From NCBI GenBank assembly GCA_001798455.1, contig MGSI01000142.1:1-17632 (forward strand): a DNA stretch of 17,632 nucleotides, read 5' to 3'. The notes below the pieces were generated by a model. The model made no database searches and was not told the origin of the DNA. It worked only from the letters and a program-made list of their open reading frames with translations. The position numbers and the translations under genes were made by a program. Shown in pieces: positions 1 through 7,994 of this stretch. How positions within the stretch are numbered: the stretch's first letter is position 1; each line of letters opens with the position of its first letter. The stretch is from Deltaproteobacteria bacterium RIFCSPLOWO2_02_FULL_57_26. GTDB lineage: Bacteria; Desulfobacterota; Binatia; UBA9968.

Positions 1-136
1 CTCGTCTAAAGATCACGCTAAAGTTCACAGGATACGAAGAAAAATCAAGAAACTGAAGCGTCGCACTCGGCAGCTGGCGCACAAGGCGAGTCCCAAGGAG
101 GCGCCGCAGGCGAGCGCTCCGGCCACCTCCGGGTAA
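1..136 (+). CDS. C-terminal end of a small basic protein (5' partial)
   Basis: An open frame enters from the left edge and stops at TAA 134-136, giving about 44 visible residues. The first half is strongly basic (KVHRIRRKIKKLKRRTRQL), and the end is rich in Ala, Pro, Ser and Gln (KEAPQASAPATSG). I see no start codon inside the window and no recognisable domain. The stop lies only 8 nt before the ATG of the radical SAM gene, so the two may be co-transcribed. The basic stretch could bind nucleic acid, but that is a guess from composition alone. It may also be a chance open frame. I do not recognise the protein. Confidence 0.4.
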   Translation, partial: SSKDHAKVHRIRRKIKKLKRRTRQLAHKASPKEAPQASAPATSG

Positions 137-144
137 ACTCCGCT

Positions 145-1203
145 ATGAAAAGCTCGTCTGCCATGCGCGGCCGCGGCTCCGCCTTCAATCCGAAGAATCG
201 CTTTGAGAGTATCGAGCGGGTTCTGGAGCCGGCCCGGGACGATGAGGTCTCGTCTCCGGTGACCCGGTTTCTCCCCGACGCGTCGAAAACGGTCATCGCC
301 TTCAACGACAGCCCCGATGTCGGCTTTGACGCGAGCGTCAACCCCTATCGCGGCTGCGAGCATGGGTGTGTGTACTGCTACGCGCGCCCGACGCACGAGT
401 ATCTGGGCTTTTCGGCGGGGCTCGATTTCGAGACCAAGATCATGGTTAAAGAGGAGGCACCGGAGCTTCTGCGCCGGGAATTATCCGGTCCCGGATGGGA
501 GCCGAGAGTTCTCGCGATGAGCGGCGTTACCGACTGCTATCAGCCGGTGGAAAAAAGGCTCGAGCTAACGCGCCGCTGCCTGGAGGTGTTGCGAGAGTTT
601 CTCAATCCGGTCGTGATCGTGACGAAAAACTTTCTCGTCACCCGGGATGTCGATCTGTTATCTGAGATGGCCCGCTACCGGTGCGCCGCAGTGCTCATCT
701 CGCTCACCACTCTGGATCCCAAGCTTTCGGCCGCGATGGAGCCGCGCGCCTCGCGGCCGGCCCGGCGTCTTGCCGCCATCGAGGCCCTCTCGCAAGCGGG
801 CGTTCCCGTGGGATTCCTGCTCGCGCCGATGATCCCGGCCCTGACCGACGCGGAGGCGCCTCAGATTGCGCAAGCCGCAGCCCGAGCCGGGGCGCGCTTT
901 GGCGGATACGCTCCGCTGCGTCTTCCCTACGGCGTGAAGGAGCTTTTCGAAAGATGGCTCGAACGCCACTATCCGGAGAAAAAAGATAAGATCCTCAATC
1001 GCATTCGCGCGGTTCGCGGCGGAAAGCTCAACGACCCCAATTTTCACAGCCGGATGAGAGGGGAGGGGATTTTTGCCGAACAGATGGCGGAGCTTTTCCG
1101 GCTGGCGTGTAAGAAAGCGGGAATTCAGGACCAGCGCCCTCCTCTTTCCACTGAACACTTCCGCCGCCCTCCCGGCTCTCAACTTGGCCTTTTCGAACCG
1201 TAA
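145..1203 (+). CDS. PA0069-type radical SAM protein (SPL-like family)
   Basis: A 352-residue radical SAM enzyme. The cluster motif is C71-x3-C75-x2-C78 in NPYRGCEHGCVYCYARPTHE, the typical start of the uncharacterised PA0069/Rv2578c group, which is related to spore photoproduct lyase. These cysteines should hold a [4Fe-4S] cluster that cleaves S-adenosylmethionine. The N-terminal RGRGSAFNPKNRFE-like segment, the LAMSGVTDCYQPVEKRL block and the downstream TRDVDLL and ISLTTLD blocks also fit the family, whose substrate is unknown. The ATG at 163 (MRGRGSAF) is an alternative start that may match relatives better; neither start has a strong ribosome-binding site. The length is normal and the frame is intact. 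The family call is confident; the function is not known. Confidence 0.88.
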   Translation: MKSSSAMRGRGSAFNPKNRFESIERVLEPARDDEVSSPVTRFLPDASKTVIAFNDSPDVGFDASVNPYRGCEHGCVYCYARPTHEYLGFSAGLDFETKIMVKEEAPELLRRELSGPGWEPRVLAMSGVTDCYQPVEKRLELTRRCLEVLREFLNPVVIVTKNFLVTRDVDLLSEMARYRCAAVLISLTTLDPKLSAAMEPRASRPARRLAAIEALSQAGVPVGFLLAPMIPALTDAEAPQIAQAAARAGARFGGYAPLRLPYGVKELFERWLERHYPEKKDKILNRIRAVRGGKLNDPNFHSRMRGEGIFAEQMAELFRLACKKAGIQDQRPPLSTEHFRRPPGSQLGLFEP

Positions 1204-1392
1204 AAAGTCAGGCGAGGTGAAAGTAAAAAGGAAAAAGGAGCCGGGGCAGGGTTTGGGCCATTGGCTGGCAGGTCTGAGGAAACACCGGCCGCTGCAGCCT
1301 CGGCAGGGCCCTTAAAAAAGCTACGGATGGTTGGTTTTTTCCCACGGATGTGGTAGCTATCGTCGCGGAGTTCGGACAAAGAAGGGTTTAGG

Positions 1393-2739
1393 TTGGCCCC
1401 GCCGATGTCAAGGCAAACGATCTATCTGGCCTCGCTGTTCATCGCGCTGCTCTGCTTTCTGCTTCCGCTCTCGCTGAGCGCTAACGTCATTGAGCAGGTG
1501 GTCGTGGTGGTTGACCGAGAGCCCTATACCCTTACGGACCTCAAAGAGTATGCCAAGACCAGGATGGGCCGCGAGTTTCCTGCCGGAGATTTAGACTCCA
1601 TTAAGGATCAGGATCGGGAGGTGCTGGAGCAGTTCATCACGGAGAAGCTCCTCGCGGAGGAGGTGAAGGTGGGGGGGATAAGAGTGAGCGAGCAGGATGT
1701 CGACCAGTACGTCGAGCAGATTAAGGAAAGGAACCGGATCGGCGACGAGGAGCTGAAGGCGGCACTCAGCCGGGAGGGCGTGAGCACGGAGAAATACCGG
1801 GCGTCGATACGGGCTGAAATTGAAAAGAGCGAGATCATCAACCGACAGGTGCGCAAGCGGGTCAACATCACGCCGGAAGACATCGAACGCTACTATCGGT
1901 TAAATTCAAAAAAGTTCACCACTGAGGAGCGGGTCCGGCTGCGCCATATCCTCCTTTCGCTGGCGCAAGCCGCTCCCTCCGAGCGGCACAAGGAGGTCTC
2001 GCTCCAGGCCCGGCAGATCCGCGAGCGGACCCTGGCCGGAGAAGAGTTTACGAAGCTGGCCCGCGCCTATTCCGAAGGTGCGGGCGCCGCGGAGGGTGGG
2101 GATATCGGTTGGGTGAAGCGAGGTAGCTTGCTCAAAGAGATCGAGGAGGTGGCCTTCCAGAAATTGTCCGTCGGCGAAGTGAGTGAGCCGCTGCAAACCA
2201 GCCTCGGGATTCATCTCATCAAACTGGAGGAAAAGGATCCGGGGCGGCTTCTCCCCCTCTCCGAGGTTCGTGGAAAAATCCGCGAGGAGTTGTATGCCAC
2301 CGCCCTGGAAGAGCGTTATCAAAAGTGGCTCAAAACCGACCTGAGAAAAAACCACCGGGTGGATGTCAAGCTTCCGGGAGTTGTCTTCCGCCCGGAGGAG
2401 ACGAAAGAGGGGACCGTGGACTCTCTCTTGGCCTCCGCGTCGAGGCGGAGCAAGCGAGAGGAGGGCGGGTTCTTGAGCTACCTCAACCCCCTCTCTTATA
2501 TCGTCAAAGAGACCCCTATCGAGGGGGACGAGGACCAGGGGCAGGCGAGCGATCGTAATATCGTCAGCATCTTCGGCATCCCCCTTTTCACCAAGGAATC
2601 GGTTGACGATGTGCCAGGGGATCCCTTGGCGCCGGTGGAAAGAGCGGAGAAAGCAACCCCAAAGCCCGAGCAAAAGGAGTCGGGCGGTTTCTTTTCCTCC
2701 GTGTGGAAGACTTTGAATCCTTTCTCGAGCGATCGCTAA
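1393..2739 (+). CDS. surA: SurA-like PpiC peptidyl-prolyl isomerase / periplasmic chaperone
   Basis: Probable secreted folding factor for outer-membrane proteins. Counting from TTG 1393, residues about 6-30 form a signal peptide (RQTI, then a hydrophobic core, then LSLSA). Residues 31-175 form a SurA N-terminal chaperone domain (VVVVVDREPYTLTDL). Residues 182-278 form one parvulin domain (RLRHILLSL, GGDIGWVKRG, SLGIHLIKLEE). E. coli SurA has two parvulin domains; here there is one. It is replaced at the C terminus by an unusual 120-residue tail containing two similar motifs, GGFLSYLNPLS (358-368) and GGFFSSVWKTLNPFSS (431-446). TTG 1393 has an AGAAGGG six bases upstream. ATG 1405 is the rival start, lacks a good site and would remove four residues. 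Placement just before pdxA repeats the surA-pdxA order of enterobacteria, which supports the name. No transmembrane segment is seen apart from the signal. Confidence 0.85.
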   Translation: MAPPMSRQTIYLASLFIALLCFLLPLSLSANVIEQVVVVVDREPYTLTDLKEYAKTRMGREFPAGDLDSIKDQDREVLEQFITEKLLAEEVKVGGIRVSEQDVDQYVEQIKERNRIGDEELKAALSREGVSTEKYRASIRAEIEKSEIINRQVRKRVNITPEDIERYYRLNSKKFTTEERVRLRHILLSLAQAAPSERHKEVSLQARQIRERTLAGEEFTKLARAYSEGAGAAEGGDIGWVKRGSLLKEIEEVAFQKLSVGEVSEPLQTSLGIHLIKLEEKDPGRLLPLSEVRGKIREELYATALEERYQKWLKTDLRKNHRVDVKLPGVVFRPEETKEGTVDSLLASASRRSKREEGGFLSYLNPLSYIVKETPIEGDEDQGQASDRNIVSIFGIPLFTKESVDDVPGDPLAPVERAEKATPKPEQKESGGFFSSVWKTLNPFSSDR

Positions 2740-2743
2740 TCGC

Positions 2744-2771
2744 TTGTCACGCCCCGCCCGGCTGACATAAT
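2744..2771 (+). promoter_or_regulatory. candidate sigma70 promoter for pdxA
   Basis: TTGTCA (2744-2749), a 16-base spacer and CATAAT (2766-2771). A TG one base before the -10 gives an extended -10 (TGACATAAT). It lies just after the surA stop, so pdxA may have its own start besides read-through. A 13-bp palindrome CGCAACGGTTGCG (2787-2799) sits about 10-20 bases after the expected start and could be an operator. Prediction only. Confidence 0.38.
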
Positions 2772-2882
2772 TAAAATTGATAGGTGCGCAACGGTTGCGG
2801 CTAGAGCAGACGTGCCTGCGGCCCTCAGCTCAACCGCGAGCCCGATTGACAGATAGACGTTTTGCCCCAATCGAGGGAGGAG

Positions 2883-3896
2883 ATGGCCAGACCTATCGTG
2901 GCAATCACTATGGGAGACCCTGCTGGCGTAGGGCCGGAGGTGGTCCTTAAGGCATTAGCAGATTCTGCCGTGCGGCGAGCCTGCCGTCCCTTGGTTCTGG
3001 GCGATCTCGACTTGCTCCGTAAAATCCGAGCGGGGAGGAGGCGTTTTCCCAAGCTTATCTCGTGGGAAGCTGGGCAGCCGATTGGTTCGGGCGATGATGG
3101 CGTTGTGGTTTACTCCCTGTCGCGGCTTACCCCGACCCAGGCGCAGCCCGGTCGGCCCACCGCGGCTTGTGGTGAAGCGGCTTATCGCTATATTAAGAGA
3201 AGCGCTGAGCTGGTGTTGTGCGGAGTGGCCGACGCCATGGCCACTGCGCCGATCAACAAGAGCGTGCTTCAGCTCGCCGGCTACCGCTATCCCGGCCATA
3301 CGGAACTGCTTGCCGAGCTCACCCGGACGCGGGAGGTTCGGATGATGCTTTTGGGAAAGCGACTTAGGGTGATTCTCGTTACGGTTCACCTCCCGCTCAT
3401 GCGGGTTGCCCGCGAGCTCACGCGCAGACGCATCCGGGTAACCTTGGAGCTTGGCCACCGCACGCTCAGGAAATATTTTGGTATCCGGCGCCCTCGGCTT
3501 GCCGTCGCGGCTTTGAATCCTCACGGCGGGGAAGAAGGGATCTTCGGACTGGAGGAAAAAAAAGTGATCCTCCCGGCCGTTAAGGAAGCCGCTCGCGAAG
3601 GTATTTGCGCTGCGGGCCCCTTTCCGGCCGACAGCCTGTTTCACCGGGTGGCGCAGGGGGATTTCGACGCCGTGGTCTGCATGTATCACGACCAAGGGCT
3701 GATCCCGCTCAAGCTGCTTCATTTTTTCGACGGGGCAGCCTTGACGCTCGGCCTTCCCATCATTCGGACATCGGTGGACCATGGCACGGCTTACGATATC
3801 GCCGGAAAAGACCGAGCGGATCCGTCGAGCATGAGGGAGGCGATCCTCTTGGCAGCTAGGCTGGCCGCGCGGCAGGGGAGATGGAGGAAATCATGA
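2883..3896 (+). CDS. pdxA: 4-hydroxythreonine-4-phosphate dehydrogenase PdxA
   Basis: Oxidises 4-phosphohydroxy-L-threonine in the DXP-dependent route to pyridoxal 5'-phosphate; a cytosolic, metal-dependent dimer. With the ATG at 2883 it has 337 residues, the usual size. Family blocks in order: PIVAITMGDPAGVGPEV (4-20), TAPINK (121-126), GHTELLAELT (138-147), HLPL (169), NPHGGEEG (212-219), GPFPADSLF, MYHDQGLIPLKLL (267-279) and TSVDHGTAYDIAGKDRADPSSM. H169, H214 and H269 match the three metal-binding histidines of the E. coli enzyme. I chose ATG 2883 over an in-frame TTG at 2862 because relatives begin at this MxxPIVAITMGDP and a GAGGGAGGAG sequence precedes it. The stop overlaps the next start as ATGA, so translation of the two genes is probably coupled. 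Confidence 0.96.
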   Translation: MARPIVAITMGDPAGVGPEVVLKALADSAVRRACRPLVLGDLDLLRKIRAGRRRFPKLISWEAGQPIGSGDDGVVVYSLSRLTPTQAQPGRPTAACGEAAYRYIKRSAELVLCGVADAMATAPINKSVLQLAGYRYPGHTELLAELTRTREVRMMLLGKRLRVILVTVHLPLMRVARELTRRRIRVTLELGHRTLRKYFGIRRPRLAVAALNPHGGEEGIFGLEEKKVILPAVKEAAREGICAAGPFPADSLFHRVAQGDFDAVVCMYHDQGLIPLKLLHFFDGAALTLGLPIIRTSVDHGTAYDIAGKDRADPSSMREAILLAARLAARQGRWRKS

Positions 3897-5248
3897 ACCC
3901 AACGATCTTTCGTGAATACGATATTCGGGGATTGGCGGAAAAGGATTTTGACGCTGATTTTGCCCGGCATCTCGGAAAGGTGCATGGGACCCTCATCGGC
4001 GAGAAGGGGGGAAAGCGGGTTTCGGTCGGGCGGGACTGCCGCTTCACCTCTGAAATGTACGCGCAGGCGGTGATCGAGGGTTTTGTCTCCGCTGGTCTGG
4101 AGGTGATCGATATCGGTGTTTGTCCCACCCCGCTTTTGTATTTCTCCCTTTTTCATCTCGATCTGGACGGCGGCATCCAGGTTACCGCAAGTCATAATCC
4201 GTCCGAATATAACGGTTTCAAAGTGTGCATGGGAAAAGACACGCTCTACGGGTCGCAGATCCAGAACCTGAGACGCCTGATCGAAGAGAAGCGCTTCACG
4301 GAGCGAGCGGGAGGAAAGCGCGCGGCTTATGCGATCGTGCCGCCTTATGAGGACCACTTAAAGCGCGACGTGCCGGCGCTAGCTCGACCGCTTAAGGTCG
4401 TGGTGGACGCGGGCAGCGGCGTGGCCGGCCCGGTGGCTCCGCCGATTTTCCGCCGGCTTGGCTGCGCGGTCTGGGAGATCGCCTGCGTTCCCGACGGATC
4501 GTTCCCGATCCATCATCCCGATCCCACGGTTCCGGAGAACCTCGAACAGTTGATCCGGCAGGTGAAAGAGGAGCGGGCCGATTTGGGAATCGCCTATGAC
4601 GGAGACGGAGACCGCATCGGTGTGGTCGACGATCGGGGAAACATCCTTTGGGGCGACGAGCTGTTGATCCTGTTCGCGCGCGATGTCCTGAAGCAGCATC
4701 CCGGGGCCGTGATTATCTCGGAGGTCAAGTGTTCTCAGCGGCTGTTTGACCAGATCAGGCTGCACGGCGGAGTACCGATTATGTGGAAGGCGGGCCATTC
4801 GCTCCTCAAGGCCAAGATGAAGGAGACCCATGCGCTCCTGGCCGGGGAGATGAGCGGGCACATGTTTTTCGCGGATCGTTATTTCGGCTATGACGATGCC
4901 ATCTATGCTTCCGTTCGTCTGCTAGAGCTCGTGGCCCGCGCGGGCCGGCCCCTCTCCGCCTTGCTCAGCGATCTTGACAAAACCGTCTCCACCCCGGAGA
5001 TCCGGGTGGAGTGTCCGGACGAGCAGAAGTTCGCCATCGCGGAGAAGGCCAAGCAATACTTTCGCCAGCACTATCCCATCATCGAGGTGGACGGAGTGCG
5101 CATCCAGTTCCCCGAGGGGTGGGGTCTGGTCCGCGCTTCCAACACCCAGCCCGCGTTGGTCCTGCGGTTTGAGGCGAAGGACGCCGTGAAGCTGAACGAG
5201 TATCGGGGCATCATCGAGGGGAAGTTGAAGGAGCTGATGGCAAGGTAA
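3893..5248 (+). CDS. phosphomannomutase/phosphoglucomutase (AlgC/ManB type)
   Basis: Interconverts hexose 6- and 1-phosphates (mannose and/or glucose), supplying sugar nucleotides for surface polysaccharides. The 451 residues carry all four alpha-D-phosphohexomutase signatures. They begin with FREYDIRG (6-13). The phosphoserine loop is TASHNPSEYNGFK with Ser100. The Mg loop is YDGDGDRIG (235-243; D236, D238, D240). The sugar loop is GEMSGH (318-323), and the phosphate-binding loop is RASNTQPALVLRFE (414-427). This is the AlgC-like branch; the exact sugar cannot be read from sequence. ATG 3893 was chosen over ATG 3881 because GGAGG (3883-3887) lies five bases before it and it forms an ATGA overlap with the pdxA stop. 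Confidence 0.93.
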   Translation: MNPTIFREYDIRGLAEKDFDADFARHLGKVHGTLIGEKGGKRVSVGRDCRFTSEMYAQAVIEGFVSAGLEVIDIGVCPTPLLYFSLFHLDLDGGIQVTASHNPSEYNGFKVCMGKDTLYGSQIQNLRRLIEEKRFTERAGGKRAAYAIVPPYEDHLKRDVPALARPLKVVVDAGSGVAGPVAPPIFRRLGCAVWEIACVPDGSFPIHHPDPTVPENLEQLIRQVKEERADLGIAYDGDGDRIGVVDDRGNILWGDELLILFARDVLKQHPGAVIISEVKCSQRLFDQIRLHGGVPIMWKAGHSLLKAKMKETHALLAGEMSGHMFFADRYFGYDDAIYASVRLLELVARAGRPLSALLSDLDKTVSTPEIRVECPDEQKFAIAEKAKQYFRQHYPIIEVDGVRIQFPEGWGLVRASNTQPALVLRFEAKDAVKLNEYRGIIEGKLKELMAR

Positions 5249-5329
5249 GGTCTGTCAGGTCTATCTGGTCTATTTCGTCTATTCGGTCTGAACGAGACCG
5301 GCGAAACAGACCAAACGACCAAATAGACG
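5248..5329 (+). repeat. 9-bp-periodic imperfect inverted repeat filling the mutase-uvrA gap
   Basis: Left arm: five tandem 9-mers, AGGTCTGTC, AGGTCTATC, TGGTCTATT, TCGTCTATT and CGGTCTGAA (5248-5292). Right arm: the same theme in reverse complement, GAGACCGGC, GAAACAGAC, CAAACGACC and AAATAGACG (5294-5329). The centre closes as CGGTCT-GAACG-AGACCG, a perfect 6-bp stem. GGTCTATTTCG pairs outside it with GGTCTGTTTCG of the opposite arm after a short bulge. It fills nearly the whole 85-base gap and ends four bases before the uvrA ATG, so uvrA has no recognisable ribosome-binding site apart from repeat sequence. No T-tract follows, so this is not a standard terminator. Its function is unknown; it is probably one copy of a dispersed genomic repeat family. 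Confidence 0.8.
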
Positions 5330-5333
5330 AGCT

Positions 5334-7874
5334 ATGCCCGGGAAGATCGTTATCAAGGGAGCGCGCGAGCACAATCTCAAGAATCTCGAGCTGGAAATTC
5401 CGCGCGATCAGCTCGTGGTTATCACCGGGGTCTCCGGCTCCGGGAAGTCCTCGCTCGCCTTCGATACCCTCTACGCCGAGGGACAGCGACGCTACGTGGA
5501 GTCTCTCTCGGCCTACGCCCGCCAGTTTCTCGAGCAGATGCAGAGGCCCGACGTGGACTCCATCGAAGGACTCTCGCCGGCGATTTCGATCGAGCAGAGA
5601 AGCCCCGCGCCCAACCCTCGCTCCACGGTCGGAACGGTTACGGAGATTTACGATTACCTGAGGTTGCTGTATGCCCGGATTGGGAAGCCCCACTGCTTTG
5701 TCTGCGGGCGGGAAATCTCGGCGCAGACCATCCAGCAGATCGTCGACCAGCTCCTCTCCCTTCGGCCGCAGGCCCGCATCCAAATCTTAGCGCCGATTGT
5801 GACGGGCCGGAAAGGCGAATACCGAAAGGAGCTGAAGGGCCTTGCCCAGGCCGGTTTTGCCCGCGTCCGAATTGATGGGGAGCTTTATGATCTCGGGGAG
5901 GAGATTTTTTTATCAAGGACCCTGTGTCACGAGATCGATCTGGTCGTGGATCGGCTGGCGGTCAGGGAGGGAGTCGAAAAGCGTTTGGCCGATTCGCTTG
6001 AAGTGGCGGCCCGCTTCGGCAAGGAGGTGATCAAGGTCGAGATCCTTTCCCCGGAGGCTTCGGATCGAGGCGAGCCGATCGTCTTCAGCCTGAAGTTTGC
6101 CTGTGTCCAGTGCGGCATCTCTTATCCCGAGCTGACCCCGCGGCTGTTTTCCTTCAACAGCCCGTACGGAGCCTGTGCCTCCTGCGGCGGCTTGGGGACT
6201 GAGTCCGCTTCGGACGGGATGGCTCATGATTCAGGGGGCCTGACGACTGTTCCTCAATGCAAAGCGTGCCACGGGTTGCGGCTAAAAAAGGAGAGCCTGC
6301 ACGTAAGGGTCGGAGGAAGGAACATCGCGGGGGTTACCAGCCTTCCGGTCAAGGAGACGCTTCAATTTTTTGCGGGGCTGGATCTTAGCGAGAAGGAGAA
6401 GACGATTGCCCAGCGGGTGCTGAAGGAGATCTCGAGCCGTTTGCAGTTCCTGGTTCAGGTGGGGCTCGACTACCTCAGCCTGGATCGGCCTTCGGCGACG
6501 CTCTCAGGAGGCGAGGCCCAGCGGATCCGCCTGGCAACTCAAATCGGTTCGAGCCTGGCCGGCGTGCTCTATATTCTGGATGAACCGAGCGTCGGCCTGC
6601 ACCAGAGAGATAACGCCCGACTTTTAGCCATCCTTCGGGAACTGCGGAATTTGGGCAACACCATGTTGGTGGTGGAGCATGACCGCGAGACGATTCTTGA
6701 GGCGGATCACGTTATCGATATGGGGCCGGGGGCTGGTGTTCATGGAGGGGAGGTAGTGGCACAGGGGACGCCGGGAGACATTATGGCCGCAGAGCGCTCT
6801 CTGACGGGGCAGTACCTGGCTGGTCGCATGGAAGTCCCCGTCCCTTCCCAGCGGCGCCAGAGCAGCGGCGAAGCCCTGGTCTTAAGAGGCGCGCGACACA
6901 ACAACCTGAAGGGAATTACAGCGCGATTTCCGATCGGCGCCATGACTTGCGTCACCGGTGTTTCCGGCTCGGGTAAGAGCAGTCTTGTGGTCGATACGCT
7001 ATTCCCGGCCATGGTCCGGCGGCTGCATCGCTCCCGCGTCAGAGCGGGGCGCTTCGATGAAATAGAAGGTTGGGAGCGCTTCGACAAGGTCATACAGATA
7101 GATCAGTCTCCGATTGGCCGCACTCCCCGCTCAAATCCGGCTACTTACACCGGGCTATTGGACCATGTCCGAGATCTTTTCGCGCAGCTTCCTGAAGCCA
7201 GAGTGCGAGGGTATCGACGGGGAAGGTTTTCGTTCAATGTAAAGGGCGGACGCTGTGAGGCGTGCGCAGGCGATGGGACGATGCGGATTGCCATGCATTT
7301 TTTGCCCGATGTCTTTGTTACCTGCGAGGTCTGCGCTGGCCGCCGCTATAACCGGGAAACTCTGGAGGTTTTATACAAAGGGCGAAGCATCGCAGAAGTC
7401 TTGGATCTGACGGTCAATCAAGCGCTCGAGGTCCTGGGCAACGTCCCCCCTATCCTGGAAAAATTGAGGGTCCTAAGGGAAGTCGGCCTGGGCTATCTCC
7501 ATCTTGGCCAGGCGGGACCGACCCTATCTGGCGGGGAGGCTCAGCGGATTAAACTGGCCCGGGAGTTATCGAAAAGGTCGAGCGGCCGCTCCCTTTATAT
7601 CCTCGATGAGCCGACGACCGGGCTGCACTTCGACGACATCAAGAAACTTTTGGTTGTGCTCAACCGTCTAACTGATGCAGGCAATACTATCATCGTCATC
7701 GAGCATAACCTCGAAGTTATCAAGTGCGCCGATCACGTCATCGATCTAGGCCCGGAAGGCGGTGAGCTGGGGGGCGAGGTGGTTGCTTGCGGTACCCCTG
7801 AGGAAGTGGCCCTGGTTGGTAGGTCTTATACCGGTCAGTATTTGAACGGGATCCTGGCAAGCGAGGCCGCATGA
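5334..7874 (+). CDS. uvrA: excinuclease ABC subunit UvrA lacking most of the insertion domain
   Basis: DNA damage sensor of nucleotide excision repair, a dimeric two-module ABC ATPase that loads UvrB. Features by residue: Walker A I GVSGSGKSS (32-40); UvrB-binding region about 125-250; zinc module C257/C260/C281/C284; signature I LSGGEAQRI (390-398); Walker B I YILDEPSVGLH (413-423); Walker A II (542-550); zinc module C641/C644/C664/C667; signature II (731-739); Walker B II YILDEPTTGLHFDD (755-768). It has 846 residues against about 940 for standard UvrA. The shortfall lies in one place: between CASCGGLG (281-288) and CKACHGLRL (309-317) only 20 residues remain, where E. coli has about 118. 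The frame is continuous, so this looks like a clean in-frame loss rather than a frameshift. UvrA2 paralogues instead lack the UvrB-binding region, which is present here. The start matches family N termini (IVIKGAREHNLKNL). No LexA-type box (CTGT-N8-ACAG) is visible upstream. Confidence 0.95.
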   Translation: MPGKIVIKGAREHNLKNLELEIPRDQLVVITGVSGSGKSSLAFDTLYAEGQRRYVESLSAYARQFLEQMQRPDVDSIEGLSPAISIEQRSPAPNPRSTVGTVTEIYDYLRLLYARIGKPHCFVCGREISAQTIQQIVDQLLSLRPQARIQILAPIVTGRKGEYRKELKGLAQAGFARVRIDGELYDLGEEIFLSRTLCHEIDLVVDRLAVREGVEKRLADSLEVAARFGKEVIKVEILSPEASDRGEPIVFSLKFACVQCGISYPELTPRLFSFNSPYGACASCGGLGTESASDGMAHDSGGLTTVPQCKACHGLRLKKESLHVRVGGRNIAGVTSLPVKETLQFFAGLDLSEKEKTIAQRVLKEISSRLQFLVQVGLDYLSLDRPSATLSGGEAQRIRLATQIGSSLAGVLYILDEPSVGLHQRDNARLLAILRELRNLGNTMLVVEHDRETILEADHVIDMGPGAGVHGGEVVAQGTPGDIMAAERSLTGQYLAGRMEVPVPSQRRQSSGEALVLRGARHNNLKGITARFPIGAMTCVTGVSGSGKSSLVVDTLFPAMVRRLHRSRVRAGRFDEIEGWERFDKVIQIDQSPIGRTPRSNPATYTGLLDHVRDLFAQLPEARVRGYRRGRFSFNVKGGRCEACAGDGTMRIAMHFLPDVFVTCEVCAGRRYNRETLEVLYKGRSIAEVLDLTVNQALEVLGNVPPILEKLRVLREVGLGYLHLGQAGPTLSGGEAQRIKLARELSKRSSGRSLYILDEPTTGLHFDDIKKLLVVLNRLTDAGNTIIVIEHNLEVIKCADHVIDLGPEGGELGGEVVACGTPEEVALVGRSYTGQYLNGILASEAA

Positions 7875-7959
7875 AAATATCGTTCTGGCTTTTAGAACAG
7901 CGTTAATTTCTAACTAATTATTTGGGTAAAAAGCAGGCCACTTGGTAGAAAGGGAGGCC

Positions 7960-7988
7960 TTGACAGGTCTTAGGTTGTGGGCTATGGT
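7960..7988 (+). promoter_or_regulatory. sigma70-type promoter of the Fe-S operon
   Basis: TTGACA (7960-7965), a 17-base spacer and TATGGT (7983-7988), in the 180-base gap after uvrA. A perfect -35, ideal spacing and an acceptable -10 make this the best promoter in the window. The expected start is near 7994-7996, giving a leader of about 60 bases before the iscS ATG at 8055. Confidence 0.6.
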
Positions 7989-7994
7989 GAATGT

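Noticed and set aside
25..396. Long minus-strand open frame over the start of the radical SAM gene.
   Set aside because: It is an antisense shadow in GC-rich coding DNA with Arg/Ala-rich, domain-free translation; the plus-strand gene has clear motifs.
1204..1392. Possible riboswitch, small RNA or terminator in the gap before the SurA-like gene (AGCTAC/GTAGCT pair, GC-rich stretch before an A-run).
   Set aside because: The stem is only 6 bp with a 28-base loop, no known riboswitch core could be matched, and the GC-rich part does not fold into a convincing terminator.
5230..5333. LexA/SOS box upstream of uvrA.
   Set aside because: A CTGT occurs in the repeat but no ACAG lies eight bases after it; the region is explained by the 9-bp repeat.
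6900..7874. Impression of more A/T-ending codons in the second half of uvrA, possibly a recombinant gene.
   Set aside because: Judged by eye only and mild; the motifs run without a break, so there is no sound basis for a mosaic claim.
5334..7874. UvrA as a frameshifted or broken pseudogene because of its short length.
   Set aside because: The frame is continuous, all catalytic motifs and zinc cysteines remain, and the loss is confined to one domain.
7881..7898. GTTCT...AGAAC hairpin after uvrA as a terminator.
   Set aside because: The stem is only 5 bp, AT-rich, and not followed by a T-tract.
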